From contig CAKVHW010000003.1 of assembly GCA_934754495.1 (NCBI GenBank), forward strand, positions 117,387 through 181,386: a DNA stretch of 64,000 nucleotides. Reading direction: 5' to 3'. A model generated the notes under the pieces. The model searched no databases, was not told where the DNA came from, and saw only the letters and a program-made list of their open reading frames with translations. Below, piece after piece: positions 17,755 through 25,758 of the stretch (the stretch's first letter is position 1; each line of letters opens with the position of its first letter). This DNA is from an uncultured Clostridia bacterium. GTDB lineage: Bacteria > Bacillota > Clostridia > Christensenellales > UBA1242. The translations under genes were made by a program, and so were the position numbers.

Positions 17755-19080
17755 ATGGAAAAACCATTAGTTGCCGTTGTCGGACGACCAAATGTAGGCA
17801 AAAGCACGTTTTTTAATAAAGTTTGCGGGAAAAGAATAAGTATTGTTAAAGACGTTCCGGGTGTTACTCGTGACCGTATTTTTGGTGACGGCGAGTGGTG
17901 CGGATACGCATTTTCAATTGTTGATACTGGCGGACTTGACGTAAAAGAAAAATCAATATTTCAAAAAAATATTACAAGACAAGCTGAACTTGCTGTTGAA
18001 GTAGCAGACGTTGTAATTTTAATGGTAGATGGTAAAGAAGGGCTTACCGGTGCCGACTATGATGCTGCAAATTTCTTGCGTAAATACAATGTTCCTATTG
18101 TTTTGGCTGTAAACAAACTTGATAACTTTGACCAACAAAAGACACACGAGTTTTATGCTTTGGGACTAGGTGAACCTATTGGTATTAGTGCTGAACAAGG
18201 CAAGGGATTAGGCGATTTATTAGATGTTGTGGTGAGTAAATTTAAAGTAAAAATTGACCCAGAAAAAGATAAAGACAAAATTAAGGTTGCAATTGTTGGA
18301 AAGCCAAATGCTGGTAAGAGTAGTATCATGAACAAACTTATTGGTGAAGAAAGGGTTATGGTTAGCGATGTTGCTGGCACAACTCGTGATGCAATCGATA
18401 TGCCTTTTAGATACAACAATAAAGACTTCTTACTAATTGATACTGCAGGAATTAGAAAGAAACGTTCTATTGCTCCTGAAAGTGTCGAACTATATAGTGT
18501 ACTTAGGGCATTTGAAGCAGTACGTCGTGCAGATGTTGTGCTTATTGTTGTTGATGCAAAAGAAGGTCTTAGCGAACAAGACGTTAAGATTGCGGGCTTT
18601 GTACACGAAGAAGGTAAGCCAAGTATAATTGTTATGAACAAATGGGACTTAATTGAAAAAGATACCAAAACCATGGAAAAATTCAACAAAAAACTTGCTG
18701 AAGATCTTAAGTTTATGGATTATTATGTTCCGCTATATGTGTCGGCTCTAACAGGTCAAAGACTAGCAAAAATTATGGAAACGGTAGAACTTGTGTATGA
18801 CCATTCATGCTACAGAATTTCCACAAGTATGCTAAACGACATTTTGCAAAATGCAGTGTTGACAACTGAGCCACCTACAAAAAACGGCAAAAAATTAAAG
18901 ATAAATTATATCACCCAAGCGGATATTTGCCCACCAACATTCATACTATTTGTTAATGACAAAAACTTGATGCACTTCTCATACGAAAGATATCTTGAAA
19001 ACTGTATTCGTAATGCGGTTGACTTTAAAGGTACTCCAATTAAACTTATAGTTAAAAATAAAGGTGAAAATAATGAGTAA
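17755..19080 (+). CDS. der: Ribosome biogenesis GTPase Der (EngA)
   Basis: A 441-residue protein with two tandem GTPase domains: GRPNVGKST near residue 10 and GKPNAGKSS near residue 183, each followed by DTGG/DTAG and NKxD motifs (NKLD, NKWD), and a C-terminal KH-like domain. Der assists large-subunit assembly. The length is canonical. The plsY start overlaps its stop. Confidence 0.98.
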   Translation: MEKPLVAVVGRPNVGKSTFFNKVCGKRISIVKDVPGVTRDRIFGDGEWCGYAFSIVDTGGLDVKEKSIFQKNITRQAELAVEVADVVILMVDGKEGLTGADYDAANFLRKYNVPIVLAVNKLDNFDQQKTHEFYALGLGEPIGISAEQGKGLGDLLDVVVSKFKVKIDPEKDKDKIKVAIVGKPNAGKSSIMNKLIGEERVMVSDVAGTTRDAIDMPFRYNNKDFLLIDTAGIRKKRSIAPESVELYSVLRAFEAVRRADVVLIVVDAKEGLSEQDVKIAGFVHEEGKPSIIVMNKWDLIEKDTKTMEKFNKKLAEDLKFMDYYVPLYVSALTGQRLAKIMETVELVYDHSCYRISTSMLNDILQNAVLTTEPPTKNGKKLKINYITQADICPPTFILFVNDKNLMHFSYERYLENCIRNAVDFKGTPIKLIVKNKGENNE

Positions 19081-19918
19081 TGCTGTAAAATTTTTAATAG
19101 TGATAGTCGTTTCGTACTTTATAGGCAATGTGACATTCGCTAGATTTTTGGCGAAAACCAGAAACAATGATGACATCACAACTCACGGAAGCGGAAACCC
19201 TGGCACAATGAACATGCTTAGAACACATGGACTTTGGCTTGCAGTGTTGACTCTTGTGTTTGATACTGTAAAATCGGTTATTTGCTGTGTTGGTGCTTTT
19301 TACTTCCTTGGTGGTAAGGCGGGCGGATATGTTGCAAACATCGCACTTTATACGGCAGGTCTTAGTTGTGTTATAGGACACTGTTACCCGGTAATCTTTA
19401 AGTTTAAGGGTGGTAAAGGTGTTGCTTCTAGTTTGGGGCTTGCGTTTGCAGCACACCCAATTATTGGTCCAATTATTATTGCAGTATTTGTAGCAATTTT
19501 CTTGCTTACAAAAACCGCAAGTCTAAGTAGTATGTTATGTGCTATTGCTTATGTGCTTATAGATAGTTATATGCTATTGCACGAGGGCTATTATGTTTCG
19601 TTTATACTACTACTAGTTCTTTTGGGGTTGGTTGTTTTTGCACATAGAAGCAATATTAAAAGGATATTTAGTAATAAAGAAAACAAAATTGAAATTAAAG
19701 ATGCAATCCAAAAAGACAAGGATTATGCTGAAGAACAAAAGAAAAAACGACTTAGCCTTATGGCAAGACGTAAAGAAGCCAAACTAAAAAAACAACAAGA
19801 AACCTTGGCTAAACAACATAGTGCAGTGGCAGAAACTACACCTGAAGTGGTTGAAGACCAAAATGTTAAACAACCCGTTGTTGATGCTAAACAAGATGTT
19901 GACAATGAAAATAAATAA
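19073..19918 (+). CDS. plsY: Acyl-phosphate glycerol-3-phosphate acyltransferase PlsY
   Basis: The ATG at 19073 lies just before the der stop and is preferred over the GTG at 19064, which overlaps the ribosome site AAAGGTG. The 281-residue product has the three PlsY motifs: SGNPGTMNMLRTHG (GATN replaced by GTMN), a phosphate-binding FKGGKGVASSLG, and FAHRSNIKRI. It makes lysophosphatidic acid from acyl phosphate. After residue 200 there is an extra tail of about 80 Lys/Glu/Gln-rich residues not found in typical PlsY of about 200 residues; its role is unknown. Confidence 0.93.
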   Translation: MSNAVKFLIVIVVSYFIGNVTFARFLAKTRNNDDITTHGSGNPGTMNMLRTHGLWLAVLTLVFDTVKSVICCVGAFYFLGGKAGGYVANIALYTAGLSCVIGHCYPVIFKFKGGKGVASSLGLAFAAHPIIGPIIIAVFVAIFLLTKTASLSSMLCAIAYVLIDSYMLLHEGYYVSFILLLVLLGLVVFAHRSNIKRIFSNKENKIEIKDAIQKDKDYAEEQKKKRLSLMARRKEAKLKKQQETLAKQHSAVAETTPEVVEDQNVKQPVVDAKQDVDNENK

Positions 19919-19935
19919 TATATTTTAATCCGTAT

Positions 19936-19971
19936 AAAGAGTAACTTATTATAGTTGCTCTTTTTTTTGTT
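19936..19971 (+). terminator. Terminator after plsY
   Basis: AAAGAGTAAC and GTTGCTCTTT pair with one G-U wobble and are followed by a T run. Confidence 0.8.
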
Positions 19972-20031
19972 GTTTGGCATATTGGGCAAAGGTGTCACAT
20001 ATAATTTTGTATAAATACCTTGGAGGGAGTT

Positions 20032-21510
20032 ATGAACAGTTACGATATTTATAAAAACATAACCCAGCGAACTAATGGTGATATATATGTTGGAGTGGTA
20101 GGGCCTGTTAGAACAGGTAAATCCACATTTATTACAAAAATGTTAAATTCGTTGGTTTTACCAAATATGAAAGACAAAAATAATATACAACGCACAATAG
20201 ACGAAATGCCACAAAGCGGTGACGGCAAAAGCATTATGACAACACAACCTAAGTTTATTCCAAACGAAAGTGTGCTAATTACTGTGCAAAACGACATAAA
20301 GATGAGTGTAAGGCTTGTGGACTGTGTTGGTTACCTTGTAGACGGTGCAATTGGTCATATTGAAAACGATAAGCCACGACTTGTAAAAACACCTTGGAGT
20401 GACAAAGATATGCCTTTTGAACAGGCTGCCGAACTTGGCACATATAAGGTAATTGCCGACCATTCAACAATTGGGGTTATGGTAACCACTGATGGCAGTA
20501 TAACTGACATTCCACGTGAAAATTATGTTAAGGCAGAAGAGAAAGTGGTGGCAGATTTAAAAGATTGCCACAAACCTTTTGTTGTTGTGCTTAATAGTAT
20601 TCATCCAACAAGCCCTGAAACAATCAATTTGCAAAAATCACTTCAACAAAAGTATGGTGTTGGGGTGCTTGCACTTAATGTGAAAGAAATGACTGAAGAT
20701 GATATTAATGCTGTTTTTGCTAAAGTGTTGCAAGAATTTCCTGTTACTCGTGTTTGTGTTAAAATGCCAAAATGGATGCAAGTACTTCCGTTTGACCACC
20801 CACTAATTCAAGAAGTTTACACCGCAGTAGGCGAAGCAGTAGACGGACTAAGCAAATTGGGCGACTTTGATGCGGAATTTACACTTTTTGCTGATAGTGA
20901 TAAGTTTGAACCAACCACTAGCAAAACAATCGTTGCAGGCGAAGGAAAGGTTGTGTTGGAAATCTCTGCTAAACCAGATTTGTTCTACACGGTTCTTAGT
21001 GAGCAATGCGGTTGTGATATTAAAAACGAATATCACCTTGTGTCGTACATCAAACAACTTACTGTTGCAAAACACGAATATGACAAAATGAAAGATGCGC
21101 TAGAGCAAGTTAAAACAAGTGGCTATGGTGTAGTGTATCCAACTATGGACGATATGAAACTTGAAGAACCTAAAATGGTTAAGCAAGGTGGTAAGTTTGG
21201 TGTTAAATTAAAAGCGACCGCACCAAGTTTGCACATTATGCAAGTTGACATCGAAACCGAGATTAGCCCAATTGTTGGCACCGAACAACAATCAGAAGAA
21301 GTTGTTAAAGGAATGCTTAACGACTACGAAAATAATCCACAAGGGTTGTGGGAAACAAAAATGTTTGGCAGAACTTTAAGTTCGCTTGTTAATGATGGGC
21401 TTCAAACAAAACTTGTTAATATGCCACAAAATGCTCAAGCAAAAATGCGTAAAACTCTTGGTAGAATTGTGAATGAAGGTAAGGGCGGAGTAATTTGTAT
21501 TTTGTTGTAA
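20032..21510 (+). CDS. spoIVA: Stage IV sporulation protein A (spore coat base ATPase)
   Basis: The ATG at 20032 follows TTGGAGGGAGTT; the upstream TTG at 20020 is part of that ribosome site. The 492-residue product has the TRAFAC-type Walker A motif GPVRTGKST (residues about 24-32), the long conserved middle domain and the C-terminal end GKGGVICILL. SpoIVA hydrolyses ATP to polymerise on the forespore surface and anchors the coat. Length and order (der-plsY-spoIVA) match other spore formers, strong evidence that this organism sporulates. Confidence 0.98.
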   Translation: MNSYDIYKNITQRTNGDIYVGVVGPVRTGKSTFITKMLNSLVLPNMKDKNNIQRTIDEMPQSGDGKSIMTTQPKFIPNESVLITVQNDIKMSVRLVDCVGYLVDGAIGHIENDKPRLVKTPWSDKDMPFEQAAELGTYKVIADHSTIGVMVTTDGSITDIPRENYVKAEEKVVADLKDCHKPFVVVLNSIHPTSPETINLQKSLQQKYGVGVLALNVKEMTEDDINAVFAKVLQEFPVTRVCVKMPKWMQVLPFDHPLIQEVYTAVGEAVDGLSKLGDFDAEFTLFADSDKFEPTTSKTIVAGEGKVVLEISAKPDLFYTVLSEQCGCDIKNEYHLVSYIKQLTVAKHEYDKMKDALEQVKTSGYGVVYPTMDDMKLEEPKMVKQGGKFGVKLKATAPSLHIMQVDIETEISPIVGTEQQSEEVVKGMLNDYENNPQGLWETKMFGRTLSSLVNDGLQTKLVNMPQNAQAKMRKTLGRIVNEGKGGVICILL

Positions 21511-21611
21511 ACCGCTTGACTTTAATTAGTTAAAAAATAGTTAAAGAACAGTTTATGATTAATAATAAAATCCGTATCGGTAATTGTTATAAAAAATAAA
21601 CGTATTAAAAG

Positions 21612-21638
21612 CACTCTAATTTTTAGAGTGTCTTTTTG
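21612..21638 (+). terminator. Terminator after spoIVA
   Basis: CACTCTAA and TTAGAGTG stem with a three-base loop, followed by TCTTTTT. Confidence 0.75.
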
Positions 21639-21691
21639 AATAAAACAACCGCATTTGCTTAAAATATATTATCAATTAAAAGGAGATTAAT

Positions 21692-21838
21692 ATGGACGAA
21701 AAAGTTTGCAAATGTGGTACAACCCAAAGTGCTGGGTGTTATTGTTGTACTAATTGTGGCCAAGAAGTTAATCTAGACGATGGTCAAACACTTCCACCAT
21801 GCCCAAGATGCAACAACAGAACATTTACTAAAAAGTAA
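21692..21838 (+). CDS. Small zinc-ribbon protein
   Basis: A 48-residue frame with an excellent ribosome site (AAAAGGAGATT). It encodes MDEKVCKCGTTQS, then CYCCTNCGQEV and CPRCNNRTF, giving paired CxxC motifs of a rubredoxin-like zinc ribbon. It stands between spoIVA and the phosphodiesterase gene and has its own terminator-like structure downstream. The role is unknown; similar peptides are widespread in Firmicutes. Confidence 0.8.
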   Translation: MDEKVCKCGTTQSAGCYCCTNCGQEVNLDDGQTLPPCPRCNNRTFTKK

Positions 21839-21889
21839 ATATAGTTTGTTTTTGTAAGTTTTGAAAAACTCTAAAACAAATACATTAAG

Positions 21890-21945
21890 CCATTATTTGC
21901 GATTTTGTATAATACTAAAACAATGCCGTAAATAATGGTTTTTTT
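21890..21945 (+). terminator. Long-loop hairpin/terminator in the 264-base gap before the phosphodiesterase gene
   Basis: CCATTATTT (21890-21898) pairs with AAATAATGG (21930-21938) and is followed by seven T. The loop is 31 bases, longer than usual, so a small RNA is possible. The rest of the gap (21839-22102) is AT-rich and shows nothing else. Confidence 0.6.
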
Positions 21946-22102
21946 GTGCTTAAAAGTTTATTGTTTTAAATATAAAAAATAATTATTATGACACTAATTT
22001 TTTTGTTTAGTAATATAGACGATATAGAACTTTTAACTTTTAATCTAAAGCATATCACTTTAATTAGTTGTAATTATTCAAAAGCGGTGTTAAACTTATT
22101 AT

Positions 22103-22564
22103 ATGAAAAAAGTTATTGTAATTAGTGATACACATGGCAATACAAGTGGCATAAATAAGGTGGTTGGTAGTGACTTTGATTACCTATTTTTCCTAGGTGA
22201 TTGCGTGAGTGATTTGGGTACATTAGTGAATGATCCTAGGGTTAAGGTAGTTAGGGGAAATTGTGATTTTTTCTCAGCCGAAAAGAGAGATTTAATTGTT
22301 CAAGTTGAAGATATTCTCATGTTTTTAACTCATAGTGATGAGTATGGGGTTAAAATGACGCTAAGTAGATTGTATGATAAGGTGAAAGAATTACAGCCCG
22401 CACTTGTTTTGTTTGGACATACACATAGGGCGGAAGATGTTGTGTACAACGGCATTCGTTTTGTTAATCCAGGGGCGCTTTCTAGTGTAAGGGGTGGTGT
22501 AAATTCGTACTTGGTAATCAATATTGACGGCGATAAATATTTTATAGAAAAGTGCACTATTTAA
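22103..22564 (+). CDS. YfcE/MJ0936-type metallophosphoesterase
   Basis: A 153-residue calcineurin-like phosphoesterase. Metal-binding motifs are visible: VISDTHGN (residues 5-12), FLGDCV, VRGNCD, THSDEYG and FGHTH. Family members hydrolyse phosphodiesters; the physiological substrate is unknown. It has a weak ribosome site. The tRNA promoter starts just downstream. Confidence 0.9.
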   Translation: MKKVIVISDTHGNTSGINKVVGSDFDYLFFLGDCVSDLGTLVNDPRVKVVRGNCDFFSAEKRDLIVQVEDILMFLTHSDEYGVKMTLSRLYDKVKELQPALVLFGHTHRAEDVVYNGIRFVNPGALSSVRGGVNSYLVINIDGDKYFIEKCTI

Positions 22565-22574
22565 AAAATTTTTG

Positions 22575-22603
22575 TTGACATTGTATGTGTAATTTGATAT
22601 TAT
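22575..22603 (+). promoter_or_regulatory. Promoter of the tRNA cluster
   Basis: A perfect TTGACA (22575-22580), 17-base spacer and TATTAT (22598-22603), 28 bases before tRNA-Gly. Confidence 0.85.
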
Positions 22604-22631
22604 ATTGTTGCGTTTTAATAATGCGTTTTTT

Positions 22632-22705
22632 GCGGGTGTAGTTCAATGGTAGAACTCCAGCCTTCCAAGCTGGTAGCGTGGGTCCGATTCCCATCACTCG
22701 CTCCA
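22632..22705 (+). tRNA. tRNA-Gly(UCC)
   Basis: Complete cloverleaf with acceptor GCGGGTG/CACTCGC, anticodon loop CTTCCAA and encoded CCA. Confidence 0.97.
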
Positions 22706-22710
22706 AGCGT

Positions 22711-22787
22711 GCGTCAGTAGCTCAGTTGGATAGAGCATCGCCCTTCTAAGGCGAGGGTCGGGGGTTCGAATCCCTTCTGACGTACCA
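22711..22787 (+). tRNA. tRNA-Arg(UCU)
   Basis: Complete cloverleaf with acceptor GCGTCAG/CTGACGT, anticodon loop CTTCTAA and encoded CCA. Confidence 0.97.
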
Positions 22788-22862
22788 AACCTTTATGGTG
22801 AGTTGTGGTAAAGTGTTTTTATACCTTAATCAAATTACTGTATGCCATAGACAAGGGGATAA

Positions 22863-22887
22863 TTTATGGTGGGTATAGCGCAGTTGG
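22863..22887 (+). repeat. Duplicated 5' part of tRNA-His (25 bp)
   Basis: Identical to 23038-23062, which covers the start of the intact tRNA-His and three upstream bases. After the D-arm GCGCAGTTGG the copy runs into unrelated sequence, so it is a tRNA fragment. The distance between copies is 175 bp. Confidence 0.95.
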
Positions 22888-22892
22888 CGCAA

Positions 22893-22937
22893 CTCGTTAA
22901 GAAAAGTTGCCAGTGGCAAGTTTTTAGATAAAGCGGG
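22893..22937 (+). repeat. Hairpin repeat, copy 1
   Basis: Core GTTGCCAGTGGCAAG at 22906-22920, flanked by an A run and a T run, with outer arms CTCGTT (22893-22898) and AGCGGG (22932-22937) that pair with G-U wobbles. It shares the core with copies at 23201 and 37190. Confidence 0.7.
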
Positions 22938-23042
22938 GAGCATTGAAGCCACTGAATATGCGACCGGGACGACCTGCTAGGGCTACCGTAACCGAGCAGT
23001 AAATACAAAAAATGCGGTTTGCAGAAGTTGTTCTGTATTTAT

Positions 23043-23119
23043 GGTGGGTATAGCGCAGTTGGTAGAGCGTCAGATTGTGGCTCTGAAGGTCATGGGTTCG
23101 AATCCCATTACTCACCCCA
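23043..23119 (+). tRNA. tRNA-His(GUG)
   Basis: Complete cloverleaf including the extra 5' G at 23043 opposite C at 23116, anticodon loop TTGTGGC and encoded CCA. Confidence 0.97.
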
Positions 23120-23133
23120 TTTATTATTTTAGG
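23099..23133 (+). repeat. tRNA-His 3' end plus downstream bases, left copy of a 35-bp direct repeat
   Basis: These 35 bases recur exactly at 23273-23307. The left copy is the 3' end of the functional tRNA-His gene; the right copy is a free fragment. The period is 174 bp, almost the same as the unit on the 5' side. Confidence 0.95.
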
Positions 23134-23185
23134 GTGAATATTATAAATGGCGATTATAATATAAACTAATGTACTGGATTCGAAC

Positions 23186-23227
23186 GGTGCACTAAAAATA
23201 GTTGCCAGTGGCAAGTATTTTAGCACC
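23186..23227 (+). repeat. Hairpin repeat, copy 2
   Basis: Core GTTGCCAGTGGCAAG at 23201-23215. Outer arms GGTGC (23186-23190) and GCACC (23223-23227) pair perfectly but differ in sequence from the arms of the other copies. Confidence 0.75.
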
Positions 23228-23272
23228 AGGCGTGATAGCAGAGTGGCAAAACCTGACTGACTATCTGCGGAG

Positions 23273-23307
23273 CGAATCCCATTACTCACCCCATTTATTA
23301 TTTTAGG
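23273..23307 (+). repeat. tRNA-His 3' end fragment, right copy of the 35-bp repeat
   Basis: Exact copy of 23099-23133, including the encoded CCA and the downstream TTTATTATTTTAGG. No tRNA body precedes it. Confidence 0.95.
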
Positions 23308-23343
23308 TTTGTTTTGTTTTTAAAAAGTTTGTTAAATCCATAT

Positions 23344-23418
23344 TGGGGTGTAGCCAAGTGGTAAGGCACGAGACTTTGACTCTCGCATTCGTAGGTTCAA
23401 ATCCTGCCACCCCAGCCA
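23344..23418 (+). tRNA. tRNA-Gln(UUG)
   Basis: Acceptor TGGGGTG/CACCCCA, anticodon stem CGAGA/TCTCG with loop CTTTGAC, encoded CCA. Confidence 0.96.
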
Positions 23419-23465
23419 TTTTAATTTTTTAAAAACAAAAAAATTAAAAAAATTGTTGAATTGTA

Positions 23466-23494
23466 TTGCAAATTGTGTAAAATTGGTATATAAT
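23466..23494 (+). promoter_or_regulatory. Promoter for tRNA-Lys and tRNA-Leu
   Basis: TTGCAA (23466-23471), 17-base spacer, TATAAT (23489-23494), 47 bases before tRNA-Lys. Confidence 0.75.
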
Positions 23495-23541
23495 TCAATC
23501 GTTGACCCTAAGGTGGTCAGCAGAAAAAGTATAGTTGATAT

Positions 23542-23617
23542 GGCTCATTAGCTCAGTTGGTAGAGCACATGACTTTTAATCATGTTGTCCCGCGTTCGAA
23601 TCGCGGATGAGTCACCA
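23542..23617 (+). tRNA. tRNA-Lys(UUU)
   Basis: Acceptor GGCTCAT/ATGAGTC, anticodon stem CATGA/TCATG with loop CTTTTAA, encoded CCA. Confidence 0.97.
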
Positions 23618-23622
23618 TACTT

Positions 23623-23705
23623 GCGGATGTGGCGAAATTGGCAGACGCATCAGACTTAGGATCTGACGGGAAACCATGGGGGTTCAAGTCCTCTCATCCG
23701 CACCA
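23623..23705 (+). tRNA. tRNA-Leu(UAG), attachment site of the 13.4-kb element
   Basis: Class II tRNA with a long variable arm, acceptor GCGGATG/CATCCGC, anticodon loop CTTAGGA and encoded CCA. Its last 23 bases form the left copy of the element's direct repeat. Confidence 0.97.
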
Positions 23706-23709
23706 AAAA
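23683..23709 (+). repeat. attL
   Basis: 27-bp repeat beginning TTCAAGTCCTCTCATCC and ending in five A, at the 3' end of tRNA-Leu; identical to attR. Confidence 0.92.
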
Positions 23710-23715
23710 AACTAA

Positions 23716-23750
23716 ATATTGTGTTTGGTTTGAGTGGTTAAACACAATAT
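23716..23750 (+). other. Hairpin after tRNA-Leu inside the element
   Basis: ATATTGTGTTT and AAACACAATAT form an 11-bp stem with a 13-base loop. No T run follows, so it may be an RNA processing or protein-binding structure rather than a terminator. Confidence 0.5.
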
Positions 23751-23760
23751 ATTGATTAAT

Positions 23761-23791
23761 AAAGTGCTAAATTTTAGCACTTTATTTTTTT
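23761..23791. terminator. Bidirectional terminator at the integrase end
   Basis: AAAGTGCTAAA and TTTAGCACTTT form an 11-bp stem; a T run follows on the plus strand. The integrase stop codon at 23782 lies at its edge. Confidence 0.75.
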
Positions 23792-24822
23792 TGAGTAGTA
23801 TTTGAGTAGTATTTTGACTTATTCAATTTATCAATATTTGATAAATTGGCATCATCGGTTATGTGGGTGTATACAGTTTTTGTTACATTAGACCCAATTT
23901 GATGTCCAACCCAAGTTTGGACAATGTGCTCTGGAATGCCAGCATTTTTACAGTTTGTTATAAATGTGTGTCTTAAGTCGTGCAAAGATATATTTGGCAA
24001 ACCTGCATCATTTGTTAGTTTATGTAAATATTTCATCGCCTGATTATATGAAAAATTAAAAATTCTATAGTCGGCGTTTTTATTTTTCTCTAAAATTGGA
24101 ATTGTTTTGTCAAACATTGGTACAAGTCTTATACTTTGTTTGTTTTTAGTTGTGTCCATTCCGTAACGCTCATTATATGACTTATTAATGGAAATTGTTT
24201 TGTTTATAAAGTCCAAGTCAGCAACAGTGAGCCCTAAAGCTTCACCAATGCGTAGTCCCTGGTACAAACAAACTAAGTACAAACTACCAAGCTTGCAATT
24301 TTTACAAGCTTCTTCAAATATCTTTTGTTGTTCAAAGTTTAACGCAATGCCGTGTTCTTTTATGTGGTGTGGTTTTTCAACCAGCACCATTATGTTTTTT
24401 CTCACCACATCGTGAGCTACAGCTTTTTCGAATAGGGCATTTAAAAACTCATAGACTTTTTGACTAGTTCTTTCAAATGTGATATTTTTTAGCAGTTCAA
24501 TAATTTGAATGCTTGTAATTGTTTTTATACTTTGTTCCCAGATACTTTCTGGAATATGTTTGATTGCTTTCCCGTAATCAACAATAGTTGCTTGTTTAAC
24601 TTTTCTGACTTTAAACAGTTCCAGCCAGCGGTTGTACCATTGATGTAAGGTCATTCCGCTGGCTTTTTTCTTTGGTGTAAAGTTTATCAATTCTTTTAAT
24701 CGCTCCCTGACACCTTGCTGGGTAGGGGCGGTAATGTAAATTTGTTTGCCATCAATACGTTTTCGAGTGTACCAGGTTTTACACCCTTTGGCACGACGTA
24801 TTGTGCAATTATTAAATCTCAT
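23782..24822 (-). CDS. int: Tyrosine integrase of the tRNA-Leu element
   Basis: Starting at the ATG at 24822 after AAGGAGAAGATAAAG, the protein has 346 residues. It has an N-terminal arm-binding beta-sheet domain (MRFNNCTIRRAKGCKTWYTR, similar in layout to Tn916-type integrases), a SAM-like core-binding domain, and the catalytic domain with the Arg in GLRIGEALGL, HDLRHTFITN, GHQIGS and the tyrosine in KTVYTHIT. It is complete and probably active. The frame is open upstream to 24912 and, across a homopolymer, to a well-placed ATG at 24997 (next entry). Confidence 0.93.
   Translation of the reverse strand: MRFNNCTIRRAKGCKTWYTRKRIDGKQIYITAPTQQGVRERLKELINFTPKKKASGMTLHQWYNRWLELFKVRKVKQATIVDYGKAIKHIPESIWEQSIKTITSIQIIELLKNITFERTSQKVYEFLNALFEKAVAHDVVRKNIMVLVEKPHHIKEHGIALNFEQQKIFEEACKNCKLGSLYLVCLYQGLRIGEALGLTVADLDFINKTISINKSYNERYGMDTTKNKQSIRLVPMFDKTIPILEKNKNADYRIFNFSYNQAMKYLHKLTNDAGLPNISLHDLRHTFITNCKNAGIPEHIVQTWVGHQIGSNVTKTVYTHITDDANLSNIDKLNKSKYYSNTTQKK
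23793..23814 (+). repeat. Candidate integrase arm-type sites, left end
   Basis: Two tandem copies of GAGTAGTATTT. The same 22 bp occur at 36998-37019 near the right end. The left copy is inside the 3' end of the integrase gene. Confidence 0.65.
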
Positions 24823-24997
24823 GTCTTTATCTTCTCCTTTTTCGTTGGATTCAATAAAGTCATTTTTCTGAGTTTTAATTACTCTAAGTTGTTGGCGGTT
24901 CTCAATGACCATATCAGAGTGGGCATCAAGCCAGCCAAGAATTTCGCCAATATAACTACCTGCTTTTTCTAGTTTTTTTTAAATCTTCTGGAATCAT
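24823..24997 (-). pseudogene. Frameshifted leader ORF upstream of and in frame with the integrase
   Basis: An ATG at 24997 with a strong ribosome site (AGGAGAAAT) encodes MIPEDLKK and then reaches a stop just after a run of eight A. Removing one A gives a continuous frame (DLKKLEKAGSYIGEILGWLD and onward) that joins the integrase with no stop. Either this is a decayed small gene, a homopolymer sequencing error, or transcriptional slippage at A8 produces a longer integrase. I do not recognise the leader peptide. Confidence 0.5.
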
Positions 24998-25063
24998 ATT
25001 ATTTCTCCTGCGTAAAAATTTTTTTTACACTGTATAAAAAATAAAATGTTTTCCAGATTTTTT

Positions 25064-25390
25064 TTATTTCTCTTCTTGTTTTTCTATCATAGCCATCATT
25101 CGCCCTAGTAGTAAGCACAAATTCTTGTCTGATAGCATTTTGGAATAATTATTGATTTTGTCGAGTAGGTCGTCACGAGTAAATGACAACTTTTTTTGTG
25201 TATGACCAATAAGTTCGTCAATTGAAACATTGAAGACATCTGCAAGTTTACAAAGAACATTTAGCGGTGGCTCACATATGTCTTGTTCATACGAATTATA
25301 TGTGGAGCGAGACAAATCAAGTTTTTTAGCCAATTCTTCTTGCGATAAACCTATTTTTTTTCTCATTGTTTTTAAATTATTTCCTAACAT
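25064..25390 (-). CDS. XRE-family repressor, prophage type
   Basis: A 108-residue protein with an N-terminal helix-turn-helix (LKTMRKKIGLSQEELAKKLDLSRSTYNSYE, residues about 6-36) and a short C-terminal region. It is the second of two tandem minus-strand XRE genes, five bases after the first, and may regulate the integrase or the divergent operon. Confidence 0.85.
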   Translation of the reverse strand: MLGNNLKTMRKKIGLSQEELAKKLDLSRSTYNSYEQDICEPPLNVLCKLADVFNVSIDELIGHTQKKLSFTRDDLLDKINNYSKMLSDKNLCLLLGRMMAMIEKQEEK

Positions 25391-25395
25391 AATTA

Positions 25396-25758
25396 TTACC
25401 CCTTATACCCGGTGCGAACTTTGATGTCTTTAATTTCAGTTTGAGCTTCCAAGCGGGCTTTTGCATATCCAATAACCTTAGCTTGTTCAACTAGTGTTAG
25501 ATTTTTAAACACATCAATAAGCTCTTTCTCATTTTCTGTTTGTACTGTTGGAGCATCGTTTGTTTCAAGTCCTAATAGGTAATCAGTACTAACATTAAAA
25601 AGTTTTGCAAGTTCTACAATGGTTTCAGGTCGTGGATTATTTTTCAAACTTTCCCACATTCCTACATTCCCAGGATTAATGTGTAAATAATTTGCTAAAT
25701 CAATTTGAGATATATTTAATTTTTCTCTACATTCTTTGATTTTTTGTCCAATAAACAT
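25396..25758 (-). CDS. XRE-family repressor, CI-like
   Basis: A 120-residue protein with an N-terminal helix-turn-helix (IKECREKLNISQIDLANYLHINPGNVGMWE) and a helical C-terminal part (EKELIDVFKNLTLVEQAKVIGYAKA) typical of phage and ICE repressors of Firmicutes. It is divergent from the plus-strand genes and likely represses them from the 25759-25916 region. Confidence 0.85.
   Translation of the reverse strand: MFIGQKIKECREKLNISQIDLANYLHINPGNVGMWESLKNNPRPETIVELAKLFNVSTDYLLGLETNDAPTVQTENEKELIDVFKNLTLVEQAKVIGYAKARLEAQTEIKDIKVRTGYKG

Noticed and set aside
18153..18689. 178-residue minus-strand frame inside der
   Set aside because: It is a shadow of the highly conserved der gene with no ribosome site.
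22893..23227. Hairpin repeats as integron attC sites
   Set aside because: The cores lack the paired R/L boxes with the GTTRRRY recombination site, and no integron integrase is present.
22924..23289. Open frame on the minus strand across the tRNA-His region
   Set aside because: Its translation contains the familiar artefact of reading a tRNA antisense and spans the repeat units; no ribosome site.
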